Assembly (NCBI RefSeq): GCF_001431595.1 | Contig: NZ_LDJO01000051.1 | Coordinates: forward strand, 1 to 64,000 | Source: Stenotrophomonas acidaminiphila | GTDB taxonomy: Bacteria; Pseudomonadota; Gammaproteobacteria; Xanthomonadales; Xanthomonadaceae | Length of the DNA: 64,000 nucleotides | Direction of reading: 5' to 3' | In this document: positions 1 to 13,271 of the stretch, in pieces | How the letters are laid out: each line of letters begins with the position of its first letter | Numbering within the stretch: the first letter of the stretch is position 1 | Program-made: the position numbers and the translations under genes | Notes under the pieces: generated by a model | Told to the model about the DNA's origin: nothing | What the model saw: the letters and a program-made list of their open reading frames with translations, nothing else | Databases searched by the model: none

Positions 1-6
1 ATCCCC

Positions 7-45
7 AAACCCCCGCTGCCTATGCAGCGGGGGTTTGCTTTTTTT
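7..45. terminator. Rho-independent terminator
   Basis: A perfect 13-bp stem (7-19 with 24-36) closes a CTAT loop and is followed by a T-rich run at 39-45. On the plus strand this is a textbook intrinsic terminator for a gene that ends before the window. The A-rich left side could also let it work from the minus strand. Confidence 0.85.
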
Positions 46-78
46 CCGCATCCAAAACCCGGATGTCGCATAAACCAG

Positions 79-100
79 AACGGCGCCTGTTGGCGCCGTT
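79..100 (-). terminator. Hairpin downstream of the fabB remnant
   Basis: A 9-bp GC-rich perfect stem (79-87 with 92-100) with a 4-base loop lies 27 bases past the stop codon of the fabB remnant. Read on the minus strand it is followed only by a weak T-containing stretch. It is probably the old terminator of the once intact fabB gene. Confidence 0.45.
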
Positions 101-126
101 GCTTGAACCTCCTCGATGTCCCGCCC

Positions 127-330
127 TTACACCCGGCCAAACACCAGCGTCGCGTTCGTACCCCCAAAACCAAAGCTGTTGGACATCACCGTCTCAAGAC
201 GTGCTTCCTGCGTCTGGCGGAGTATCGGGAAGCCCTCGGCGCGCGGATCCAGCGTCTCGATGTTCGCAGAGCCGGCCATGAAGCCGTCTCGCATCATCAG
301 AAGGCAGAAGATCGCCTCGTGCACGCTGCC
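127..330 (-). pseudogene. fabB: 3' remnant of beta-ketoacyl-ACP synthase I (fabB)
   Basis: The last 67 or so codons of a FabB-type ketosynthase are readable on the minus strand and end at a TAA at 127. The text runs from GSVHEAI through [10 protein letters not shown] and [13 protein letters not shown] to the C-terminal [12 protein letters not shown] signature. This matches the last sixth of the roughly 400-residue enzyme. The catalytic Cys and both active-site His residues lie upstream in the family and are absent here. Upstream of about 330 the frame no longer resembles FabB and runs into the end of methylglyoxal synthase. I read this as a deletion remnant. It cannot be a working synthase, so an intact fabB must exist elsewhere if this enzyme is used. 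The exact junction is estimated by eye. Confidence 0.8.
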
Positions 331-358
331 TTGTACCAGATAGCGGCAGCTACCCGGT

Positions 359-1285
359 TCAGGCCCCCTGCGATGGCGTACCGGTCGCTGGGCCATGACC
401 GGGCGTCCGCACGGGGGCGGCATTGCGTTGTCGGGCGGCCAGGGCCCAGCGGGCGGCGATGTTGGGGGCGGTGATGCAGACCGCGGTATCGGTCACGGTG
501 GTTACCGCACGCTCCAACAGCTGGATGTCCGCTTCGTGCTGGCGCGCCACGTGCGGGTCCTCGAAAAATATCGCCCGCTGGCAGTGGCCTTCCAGCACCC
601 GGTCGGCGATCTGTGCGTCGCCTCCCAGCGGACCGCTCTGGAAACGCTGGATCCAGGCCTGGTCACGCGGCCAGCCGCGGCTCCAGGCCAAAGCGTTCAG
701 CTGTTGCCCCGTGGTGCCGGTGCCGATCCGCTCGCGGAATTGCGACAGCACGTCGAAATGCTCGGCGACGAACGCCAGCATCTGCGGCTTGCGCGCGTCG
801 TGGGCGATCAGCGCCAGGGTCTGGCGGCCGAAGTCGTGGAGATCGTCGGCGCCGGGGTCGGCGGGAAAGCCCGCGTGGATGCGTTCCATCTCGACCCAGT
901 CGCGGGCACTGGCGACGGTGGAGATGAACGGCTTGCCGTGGATCACGCACTGGCGCTTGAGGGCGATGGCCTCGGGGAATACCGAGGACGGGTCCACCGG
1001 GTCGATCAGGTAGATCGCCCCATCCAGGGTGCGTTCGGGCGTACCCATGCCGACGACTTCGGCGACCAGTTTCATCAATCCGCCTTCGCGGCCATTCGGG
1101 TAGCGGGTCAGCCCGGGCAGGCTGCCAGCCGGCAGGGCGGCGACGATCGCGTCGTGGGTACGGCCGACGGCATGCAGCTCGACGCCAAGCTCGCGCAGGC
1201 CGATGGCGCTTGCGCGCAACCAGCGGAACAGCGCGGCGTCGGCGCGCTCGTGATGCAGGCGGTTGGCAGCCAGGCCGATGCGCAT
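359..1285 (-). CDS. mgsA: Methylglyoxal synthase, tandem-domain form
   Basis: Methylglyoxal synthase converts dihydroxyacetone phosphate to methylglyoxal and phosphate, a bypass of lower glycolysis in the cytoplasm. The 308-residue product is twice the usual length (E. coli MgsA is about 152). Residues 155-280 carry the full catalytic set: AHD at 161-163, the phosphate-binding GTGTTG at 188-193, GPLGGD with Asp223, FFEDP with Asp243, and HEAD with His250 and Asp253. Residues 1-130 look like a second, degenerate copy of the same fold: the GGD motif has become GGL and AHD has become ANR. I chose the ATG at 1285 because the family sequence starts there with [10 protein letters not shown]. An open frame continues upstream but has no homology and overlaps gltD. 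No strong ribosome site is visible. The gene follows gltD by 175 bases. Confidence 0.9.
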   Translation of the reverse strand: MRIGLAANRLHHERADAALFRWLRASAIGLRELGVELHAVGRTHDAIVAALPAGSLPGLTRYPNGREGGLMKLVAEVVGMGTPERTLDGAIYLIDPVDPSSVFPEAIALKRQCVIHGKPFISTVASARDWVEMERIHAGFPADPGADDLHDFGRQTLALIAHDARKPQMLAFVAEHFDVLSQFRERIGTGTTGQQLNALAWSRGWPRDQAWIQRFQSGPLGGDAQIADRVLEGHCQRAIFFEDPHVARQHEADIQLLERAVTTVTDTAVCITAPNIAARWALAARQRNAAPVRTPGHGPATGTPSQGA

Positions 1286-1460
1286 GGGGATCTCGCTGGA
1301 GGGGGGAACGACGAGTTTAAGCGCTGGCGGTGTACGCGATTCCACCGGTACCGCGAACGGCCAGGCGGGCGGATGGACACGCCATCCTGCCCGCGGCCGA
1401 CGCTCCCGGTTGCTGGCCGTGCTGGCCGTGCTGGCCGTGCGCGCCGGCGGGAGGCTTGGC

Positions 1461-7458
<5,998 letters not shown>

Positions 7459-7597
7459 CTGTGCCTCGTGGCGATGTCGGGTGAGCGGCGACACCTCTCC
7501 CTTCTCCACCGCGGCAGGCCATGCATGGCCGTGGTTCCGGCCCGTGCACGGCATGCCTGTCACTGGAGTGCAGCGTCGAGGCCACCGGATGTGCTCG

Positions 7598-7669
7598 ACT
7601 AGATCACAGATGTTGCGGTGCCGCAACGCATGGTTGCGGCAGCAACCAAAGCCTTGCGCGGCAAGGCTT
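7598..7669 (-). promoter_or_regulatory. Palindrome cluster and possible promoter upstream of gltB
   Basis: Three inverted repeats stand in a row in the 225-base space between gltB and the next gene: TTGCGG-TG-CCGCAA at 7613-7626, GGTTGC-GGCA-GCAACC at 7632-7647, and a 9-bp stem with a 3-base loop at 7649-7669. The last can serve as a weak terminator for the lipoprotein gene at 7684. The first two share the core TTGCGG and could be operator sites. Reading toward gltB, TTGCGG (7626-7621) and TCTAGT (7603-7598) are 17 bases apart and could form a weak sigma-70 promoter. No NtrC-type site or sigma-54 element is visible here. Confidence 0.35.
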
Positions 7670-7683
7670 CTGGCGAATTTGGA

Positions 7684-8082
7684 TCAGCCGCAGCGCACGC
7701 CGCTGACGAGGTTCTTGTCGTCCACTTCGATGTTCAGGCGCTCGCCCAGGAACTCCATGGTGACGGGTTGGTTGGGCTTGAGCATGCGCACCTTGGCCGC
7801 ACCGGCGTCCTGCCGTGCCTGTTCGGCCAATGCCTCGGTGTACGCCTGGCCGACCAGGCCTTCGACCTGGCTGGCGTCGCAGGTGCCCACCGGCGGCGGG
7901 GTGGTGGCGACGCCCGGATCCGGCGTGGCGGCGGCATCGGCGGCCTGCTTGGCCTGGTCCAGCGCCTGCTCCTGTTCTTCCGGGGCCGGGCCCGTGCAGG
8001 CACCCAGTGCGAGCACGAGCGAAAGGGCAGCGATCAGGGCGGTGGGGCGGCGTACGGCGCGCGGCATCGTCGGGATTCGCAT
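7684..8082 (-). CDS. Peptidase inhibitor I78 family lipoprotein
   Basis: The 132-residue product has a lipoprotein signal ending in the lipobox LALGAC, an acidic and Ala-rich linker, and a C-terminal domain beginning at CDASQVEGLVGQ and ending in SGVRCG. That domain has the layout of the I78 (elastinal/subtilisin inhibitor-like) family, with a conserved Cys at each end that can form a disulfide. It is probably anchored in the outer membrane or periplasm and may protect the cell from its own or foreign serine proteases. The start at 8082 has GGAG 5 bases upstream. A second member follows at 8183-8503, on the same strand and 100 bases upstream. Confidence 0.75.
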   Translation of the reverse strand: MRIPTMPRAVRRPTALIAALSLVLALGACTGPAPEEQEQALDQAKQAADAAATPDPGVATTPPPVGTCDASQVEGLVGQAYTEALAEQARQDAGAAKVRMLKPNQPVTMEFLGERLNIEVDDKNLVSGVRCG

Positions 8083-8182
8083 CGGAACTCCAGTGCTGGT
8101 GAAAGACACCAAAGCATATCGCCTGGGTCCGGGCGTGTACCGTCGCAGCGCGTCATCCCCGGTGCATTCGCCGGCATCGCTT

Positions 8183-8503
8183 TCAGCCGCAGCGCAGCGC
8201 GGTGATCGCGTTGTTGCGGCCGACGTGGATGGTGAGGCGGTCGCCGCCGGACGTGGCGCTGGCCGGCGTGGCCGGTTGTCGCGTGCCGTCGCGGACTGTC
8301 TGCACGTGCAGGCTGTCGCTGTCCACGCGCGCGCGTTCCACCGTGGCCGGCGAGGCGGCCAGCCCGGCCGCGCCGAGCACCATGTCGGTGTGGCATTGGC
8401 CGGAGACGACCCCGTCGATGGGCTGGATGCCGGCGACCGGCGCGCTGCTGCAGGCGGTGGCGGCCAGCACGACGGCGCCGGCGAGGATCAGGCTGCGGTA
8501 CAT
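8183..8503 (-). CDS. Small I78-family-like lipoprotein
   Basis: This 106-residue lipoprotein (signal ending LAATAC) has the same layout as its downstream neighbour: a short linker, a Cys near GQCHTDMVLGAAG, a strand-rich domain and a C-terminal ITALRCG with the paired Cys. The central part is more divergent and carries the I78-like ending GDRLTIHVGRNNAI. I choose the start at 8503 because GGAG lies about 6 bases upstream. The two genes are probably an old duplication and may be co-transcribed. The family call is weaker than for the neighbour; the target protease is unknown. Confidence 0.65.
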   Translation of the reverse strand: MYRSLILAGAVVLAATACSSAPVAGIQPIDGVVSGQCHTDMVLGAAGLAASPATVERARVDSDSLHVQTVRDGTRQPATPASATSGGDRLTIHVGRNNAITALRCG

Positions 8504-8632
8504 GGCGGACTCCACGTCGAGGCGATGGGACGAGCCTGCCGCCACCGCCGTGTGCAGGCGATGAAAGCCGGCCGCGACGGCCGCACCGCCGCCCGCCGAT
8601 AATGCGTGCATCACCGTGCGCGGAGTGGATCG

Positions 8633-9748
8633 ATGTCGCAACAGGAAGGCTGCCGGGTCGTGGTGCTGGGCGGGTACGGGCATTTCGGCGCACGCATCGT
8701 TTGTGCGCTGGCGGCGACCCCGGGCATCAGCGTCATCGCCGCCGGGCGCCACCCGCAGCGCGCGGCGGCGAACCTGCCCGGCGTGGAAATGGCGCCGGTG
8801 CAATGCCGGCGGCTGGATACGGCCGCCGCGACATTCGCCGCCGACCTGCGCGCCACCGGTGCCGATCTGGTCATCCATACCGCCGGCCCGTTCCAGGGGC
8901 AGGACTACGGCGTCGCGCGTGCGTGCCTGGAGGCGGGCATGCATTACATCGACCTGGCCGACGGCCGCGATTTCGTGCGTGATTTCCCCGCGCAGCTCGA
9001 TGCCATGGCGCGCCGGCACGGACGCAGCGCGATCAGTGGCGCCAGCACCCTGCCGGCCTTGTCCGGCGCGGTGGTCGATGCGCTGCGCGACCGCTTCGAC
9101 GTACTGCAGTCCATCGACATCGTGATCGCGCCGGCGCAGGCCACGCCACTGGGCATGGCCACGGTGCGTGCGGTGCTGTCGTACTGCGGGCAGCCGTTCC
9201 GCTGCTGGATCGACGGGCGCTGGCAGGCCGTCGTCGGCTGGGCCGACCCGCAGCCGGTCACGTTCGCGCGCATCGCGCCGCGGCTGGCCTCGCCCTGCGA
9301 CGTGCCCGACCACGACCTGCTGGTGCAGCGCCACCCGGGCGTGTCCACGGTGCGTTTCCGTGCCGCGCTGGAACTGCCGCTGCTGTCGCGCTGCCTGGCC
9401 GCCCTGGCCTGGCTGCGCCGCCGCGGCCTGCCACTGCCGATGGCGGCGCTGGCGGGTGTGTTCGCCCGCGCCGGGCGTTGCTTCGATCGTTTCGGTACCG
9501 ACCTGGGCGGCATGCGCGTGACCCTGCGTGGCCAGCGCGAAGGGGTCGCCCACCGGGTGCACTGGGACCTGACCGCGCCGATGCTGCACGGGCCGGAGAT
9601 CCCTACTTTCGCCGCGGTGCTGCTGGCGCGGCGCCTGGCGCGTGGCGAACCGCTGCCGGTCGGCGCGCATGCGTGCCTGGGCCTGTTGGACCTGCCGGAA
9701 TTCGAGGCCGAATTCGCGCGCTGGCAGATCGACAGCCAGGTGTCCTGA
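8633..9748 (+). CDS. Saccharopine dehydrogenase-like NAD(P)-binding protein
   Basis: The 371-residue protein opens with a Rossmann fold (VVVLGGYGHFGARIVCAL). Next comes HTAGPFQGQDYGVARACLE, the typical signature of saccharopine dehydrogenase-like oxidoreductases, where the nucleotide site is followed by a conserved AGP loop. HYIDLADGRDF and GASTLPALSGAVVDAL continue the family pattern. Its substrate cannot be read from the sequence; relatives are often annotated only as SDR-like or membrane-associated reductases. The start at 8633 has GGAG 7 bases upstream. It is transcribed away from the I78 lipoprotein gene across a 129-base divergent spacer. Confidence 0.75.
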   Translation: MSQQEGCRVVVLGGYGHFGARIVCALAATPGISVIAAGRHPQRAAANLPGVEMAPVQCRRLDTAAATFAADLRATGADLVIHTAGPFQGQDYGVARACLEAGMHYIDLADGRDFVRDFPAQLDAMARRHGRSAISGASTLPALSGAVVDALRDRFDVLQSIDIVIAPAQATPLGMATVRAVLSYCGQPFRCWIDGRWQAVVGWADPQPVTFARIAPRLASPCDVPDHDLLVQRHPGVSTVRFRAALELPLLSRCLAALAWLRRRGLPLPMAALAGVFARAGRCFDRFGTDLGGMRVTLRGQREGVAHRVHWDLTAPMLHGPEIPTFAAVLLARRLARGEPLPVGAHACLGLLDLPEFEAEFARWQIDSQVS

Positions 9749-9806
9749 GCCGGCACCGCAACCTGAAGCATTCAGCCCGACAAAGGGCGGTATGCCCATC
9801 GGGCTA

Positions 9807-9851
9807 TTGACTACATTTGTAGTCATGGCTACCGTGGCGACAAATGTAGTC
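9807..9851 (+). promoter_or_regulatory. Promoter with two BlaI-type operators
   Basis: GACTACATTTGTAGTC at 9809-9824 is a perfect palindrome containing TACATTTGTA, the TACANNTGTA core bound by BlaI/MecI repressors. A second copy, GGCGACAAATGTAGTC at 9836-9851, keeps one half-site and the centre. The two centres are 27 bases apart. TTGACT at 9807-9812 is a good -35 and overlaps the first operator; TACCGT at 9830-9835 is a weak -10 at 17-base spacing. The second operator ends 12 bases before the repressor's ATG, so the gene very probably represses itself. Confidence 0.8.
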
Positions 9852-9863
9852 ACGGAGTCGACC

Positions 9864-10250
9864 ATGCGCCGCAAGACCATCGGGGACCAGGAGCTGGCCC
9901 TGCTGCAGTACATCGGGGAGAACGAGCCGGCCAGTGTCGGCGAAGTGGCCGCCGGCTTCGGCGAGGCGCGCGGCCTGGCCCGCTCCACCGTGCTGACCAT
10001 GATGGAGCGCCTGCGCAGCAAGGGCTACCTGCAGCGCGCCCAGCACCAGGGCGTATACCGCTACCAGTCCACCGCGCAGCAGCAGGAGGTGGTGAGCAGC
10101 GCGGTCGGCAGCTTTGTCGAAAAGACCCTGCAGGGGTCGATCTCGCCGTTCGTGGCGTGGATGTCGGAAAAGGCCGAGGTCAGCGACAACGAACTGGCCG
10201 AACTCGAAGCGCTGGTCAGCAGGCTGCAATCGCAGCGCCGGGAGGATTGA
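9864..10250 (+). CDS. BlaI/MecI/CopY-family transcriptional repressor
   Basis: The 128-residue product is a winged-helix repressor of the BlaI/MecI family: an N-terminal DNA-binding domain (VGEVAAGFGEARGLARSTVLTMMERLRSKG is the helix-turn-helix and recognition helix, about residues 22-52) followed by a helical dimerisation tail (SDNELAELEALVSRLQS). I start it at the ATG at 9864, directly after the second operator. Family members are cleaved or released when the partner membrane peptidase is activated. It sits 2 bases ahead of the M56 peptidase gene, the standard repressor-sensor pairing. No beta-lactamase gene is in the window, so the regulated output is unknown apart from itself. Confidence 0.92.
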   Translation: MRRKTIGDQELALLQYIGENEPASVGEVAAGFGEARGLARSTVLTMMERLRSKGYLQRAQHQGVYRYQSTAQQQEVVSSAVGSFVEKTLQGSISPFVAWMSEKAEVSDNELAELEALVSRLQSQRRED

Positions 10251-10252
10251 TC

Positions 10253-12073
10253 ATGGACAGTCTGTTCGAACTGCTGGGCAACCGCCTGCTCGCCACCAGC
10301 GTGCAGACCGTCGTGCTCACCGCGCTGGTCTGGGCGTTGTGCCGCTTCGTGCGGCGACTGCCGGCGGCCACCCAGTGCGGTCTGTGGTGGCTGGTGGCGC
10401 TGCAGGCGGTGGTCGGCCTGGTCTGGAGCGCGCCGCTGCGGCTGCCGGTACTGCCGGTGATGGACACCACCGTCGACGTGGTGCAACAGGCCGCTGCCGC
10501 GCAGCCGCAGGCCACCGTCGCACCATTGATCGTGATGCAGCCACTGCCGCTGGAAAGCGGCTGGTCGTGGCTGCACGTGGCGATGGCGCTGTGGCTGGCC
10601 GGGGTACTGGTGATGGCGCTGCGCACCGCGTCGGCCTGGCGCAGCAGCCGCGCGCTGCTGCGCACGGCACGGGCCTGCGACGACCGGCGCCTGGATGCAG
10701 CGCTGCAGCTGGCCGCCGAAGCGCATGGCCTGCGCCGCGCGCCGCGGCTGATGCTCAGCGCGGCCATCGACTCGCCGCAGCTGGTCGGCCCCTGGCGGCC
10801 GGTACTGCTGCTGCCGGCGCGTGGCCTGCCGCGCATGGGCGACGATGACCTGGACATGGCGCTGACCCACGAACTGGTGCACCTGCAGCGCCACGACCTG
10901 TGGCTGGGCCTGGTGCCGGCCCTGGCCCAGCACCTGTTCTTCTTCCACCCGCTGGTGCACCTGGCGGCCCGCGAGTACGCCATTGCCCGCGAAGCCGCGG
11001 TCGATGCCGCGGTGGTCGCCGGCAACCGCCATTGCCGCCAGCACTACGGACGCCTGCTGCTGCAGCTGGGCGTCAGCCCCCGGCCCGGCGCCGGTCTCGC
11101 CAGCGCCTCGCCCACCTACCTGAGCCTCAAGCGGAGACTGCTCATGCTGCAGAACACCTCTTCCTTCCCGCGCCTGGGTGCGGGCCTGATCGTCGCCGCG
11201 GTGGCCCTGGTCGGCGTGCTGCCGATGCGCCTGGTGGCCATGCCGGGCCCGCCGGCGCCGCCCGCGCCACCGCCGGTGCCCGCGGTACCCGCCGTGCCGA
11301 CGCCGCCCGCCGTGCCGAAGGCTGACCACTCGGTGGTGCACACCGTGATCAGGGCCAAGGGCACCGCGCCGGTGCTGCCCGCTCCGCCGCCGCCGGCCGC
11401 ACCGGCTGCACCCAAGGCCCCGCCGGCACCTCCGGCGCCGCCAGTTTCGACCCATGGCGTGATCCACCTTTCGCAGAGCCCGAGCAGCAACGGCTACGTG
11501 CTGTTGAAAGACGACCACAACGTGATGAATGGCTCGGTCGCCGATCTGGAGCAGGCGCGCCGGCTGGACGACGGCAAGGGCGTGCTGCTGCTGCGTCGCG
11601 ACGGCCGCGCCTATGTGGTGCGCGATGCCGGCGTGCTGTCGCGGTTCGAGCAGGCGTTCGCCGAGACCACGCGGCTGGGCGAACAGCAGGGCCGCCTCGG
11701 TGAGCGGCAGGGCAAGCTGGGCGAACGCCAGGGCGAGATCGGCGAGCGCATGGGTGAAATCGGTACCCGTATCGGCGAACTGGCCGCCCGCCAGGCCGAA
11801 CTGGCACTGGCCGCGCACGCCAAGGGGGGCGCGCTGACCCGCGAGCAGGCCGAATCCGCACGTCGCGAGGCGGAAAAGCTGCGCGCGCAGATGGACACGC
11901 CGGCGATGCGCGAGGAAATGCGGGAGCTGGCACGCCGGCAGGCGGAACTGGGCAGGCAGCAGGCCGAGCTGGGCCGCCAGCAGGCCGACGCCAGCGTCCG
12001 TGCCCAGCGCGAGGCCGAACGCCTGATCCAGCAGGCCATCCGCGAGGGCCTGGCGCAGCCGGTCCGCGGTTGA
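10253..12073 (+). CDS. BlaR1-like M56 membrane metallopeptidase with repeat tail
   Basis: The 606-residue protein has the BlaR1/MecR1 N-terminal half: membrane segments around residues 8-30, 42-60 and 106-122, a zinc site HELVH at 206-210 with EAAVD at 247-251, and another membrane segment at 309-325. In BlaR1 this peptidase domain triggers inactivation of the BlaI repressor. The usual penicillin-binding sensor domain is missing. Instead a Pro/Ala-rich linker (331-398) leads to a small domain (400-470), five 7-residue repeats of the LGERQGx type (475-509) and a charged helical tail with RQAELG repeats (to 606). It probably senses an envelope signal other than a beta-lactam. GGAGG lies 7 bases upstream of the ATG. 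Confidence 0.88.
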   Translation: MDSLFELLGNRLLATSVQTVVLTALVWALCRFVRRLPAATQCGLWWLVALQAVVGLVWSAPLRLPVLPVMDTTVDVVQQAAAAQPQATVAPLIVMQPLPLESGWSWLHVAMALWLAGVLVMALRTASAWRSSRALLRTARACDDRRLDAALQLAAEAHGLRRAPRLMLSAAIDSPQLVGPWRPVLLLPARGLPRMGDDDLDMALTHELVHLQRHDLWLGLVPALAQHLFFFHPLVHLAAREYAIAREAAVDAAVVAGNRHCRQHYGRLLLQLGVSPRPGAGLASASPTYLSLKRRLLMLQNTSSFPRLGAGLIVAAVALVGVLPMRLVAMPGPPAPPAPPPVPAVPAVPTPPAVPKADHSVVHTVIRAKGTAPVLPAPPPPAAPAAPKAPPAPPAPPVSTHGVIHLSQSPSSNGYVLLKDDHNVMNGSVADLEQARRLDDGKGVLLLRRDGRAYVVRDAGVLSRFEQAFAETTRLGEQQGRLGERQGKLGERQGEIGERMGEIGTRIGELAARQAELALAAHAKGGALTREQAESARREAEKLRAQMDTPAMREEMRELARRQAELGRQQAELGRQQADASVRAQREAERLIQQAIREGLAQPVRG

Positions 12074-12088
12074 GCGGACTTCGCCAGC

Positions 12089-12145
12089 CGCAGGCCGGCC
12101 TCGCGGGCGTGGCGTTGCCGAGACGCCCGCGGACCGGGGCCTGCG
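12089..12145. terminator. Nested hairpin between convergent genes
   Basis: CGCAGGCC at 12089-12096 pairs with GGCCTGCG at 12138-12145, and inside this CGCGGGCGT (12102-12110) pairs with ACGCCCGCG (12123-12131). The structure lies between the converging ends of the M56 peptidase and exonuclease genes, and is nearly symmetric for both strands. It lacks a T-run, so termination would be weak or Rho-assisted. Confidence 0.45.
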
Positions 12146-12146
12146 C

Positions 12147-13271
12147 TTACGGCGCCGGTGGTGCCAGCCGCTCGTCGGCCTCGGCCTGCACCAGGCGCAG
12201 GAACAACTGCGCCAGGGTCACCACGTCCTGGTGGTTGTGCTCGCCGACGCGGCGCAGGTTGCGCGCGCTGCCGCCGCGCAGGTAGTCCAGCCAGGCGCCC
12301 GGTGCTTCGGAGCCGGGCAGGTCGTCCTCGCGCTGGATGCGCAGCAACTGGCGTTCGATGGTGGCCAGCCGGCAATTCTCCCAGGTGCCGCGGTAACGGC
12401 GCCGGGTCGGGAACAGCAGGTCGACGTGATCCAGCGCGGAAAGCGGGTCGCCGCGCCGCGCCAGCCGGTAGCGCGTCTTCAGCAGCGGCGCGTCGTAGCA
12501 GCGGCCGTTGTAGCTGGACAGCACCGTGGTCGGCGCCAGCCATGCGGAGAACGCGTCCAGCATCGCGCTTTCGGCGCCCATCGTGGACATCAGCAGCTGG
12601 CGCACGCGCAGCCCTTCGCCGCGCGCCGCATCGCGATGCCAGTCGGCGGCGCCGATCATGAAGGCGCGGGTGCCGGTGCCACCGGCCAGGCCGGTGGTCT
12701 CGGTGTCGAAGAACAGCAGGTCCTGCGGCCGCACGCTGTCGTCCGGGCGTCTGCTGAAAGCCAGCGACAGTGGCTGCGCGGGAATCGGCTGCGGCAGGAA
12801 GGCCTCGATCAGATGCAGGCCGGGCGCGATCTCGGTGCCCGGAAGCCCGCGATCGACCGGGCCGTTGCGCGGCAGGCGCGGCGCCGCGGCCACCGCGCGC
12901 CCGCGCGTGACCAGCAGGCGGCGCAGGCCATCGCCGTCCGGCGTGCGCGGTGGCACGGCCGCGGGCTTGTGCCGGATCTGCTCGACCCAGCCGAACACCG
13001 AGTCCCCGCGTGGCGGCGGTGCCGGCCGCGGCGCATCGTCGTGACTGGGTGACGGCGGCACCCGCGGCGACGCCGATGGCGCTTCCGGTGCTGGTGAAGC
13101 GCCCGCTGCAGCCGCAGGCGCGGGCATTGCCGGGGCCGCTGGCCGGGCCGGCTCCGCGGCCGGGGACGCGGCGCCATCGGGCGTCGTCGCAGCCGTGGGG
13201 CCGGCAACGGCGCCATCGGCATGCCCGGCCTGCCTGCGCAGCGCCTTCAGCTTGTCCAGGCTGATGCTCAT
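12147..13271 (-). CDS. MrfB/YprB-like DEDD exonuclease
   Basis: The C-terminal 200 residues of this 374-residue protein form an RNase H-like 3'-5' exonuclease domain: FFDTETTGLAGGTGTRAF supplies the first DxE pair, SSYNGRCYDAPLLKTRY the second acidic patch, and EHNHQDVVTLAQL the final His/Asp motif. The N-terminal part (about residues 20-90) is Ala/Pro-rich and probably disordered. The family matches Bacillus subtilis YprB/MrfB, which acts with the helicase MrfA in repairing mitomycin lesions. Its ATG overlaps the helicase stop codon by 4 bases, so the two are translationally coupled. Involvement in crosslink or bulky-lesion repair here is inferred from the pairing. Confidence 0.82.
   Translation of the reverse strand: MSISLDKLKALRRQAGHADGAVAGPTAATTPDGAASPAAEPARPAAPAMPAPAAAAGASPAPEAPSASPRVPPSPSHDDAPRPAPPPRGDSVFGWVEQIRHKPAAVPPRTPDGDGLRRLLVTRGRAVAAAPRLPRNGPVDRGLPGTEIAPGLHLIEAFLPQPIPAQPLSLAFSRRPDDSVRPQDLLFFDTETTGLAGGTGTRAFMIGAADWHRDAARGEGLRVRQLLMSTMGAESAMLDAFSAWLAPTTVLSSYNGRCYDAPLLKTRYRLARRGDPLSALDHVDLLFPTRRRYRGTWENCRLATIERQLLRIQREDDLPGSEAPGAWLDYLRGGSARNLRRVGEHNHQDVVTLAQLFLRLVQAEADERLAPPAP

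Noticed and set aside
8504-10021. Long minus-strand extension of the second I78 lipoprotein frame
   Set aside because: Only the last 106 residues have a signal peptide and domain; the rest is antisense to the saccharopine-dehydrogenase-like gene.
11700-11790. Repeated DNA in the M56 peptidase gene as a mobile repeat
   Set aside because: The period is 21 bases and encodes the 7-residue protein repeats in frame, so it is coding structure and not a mobile element.
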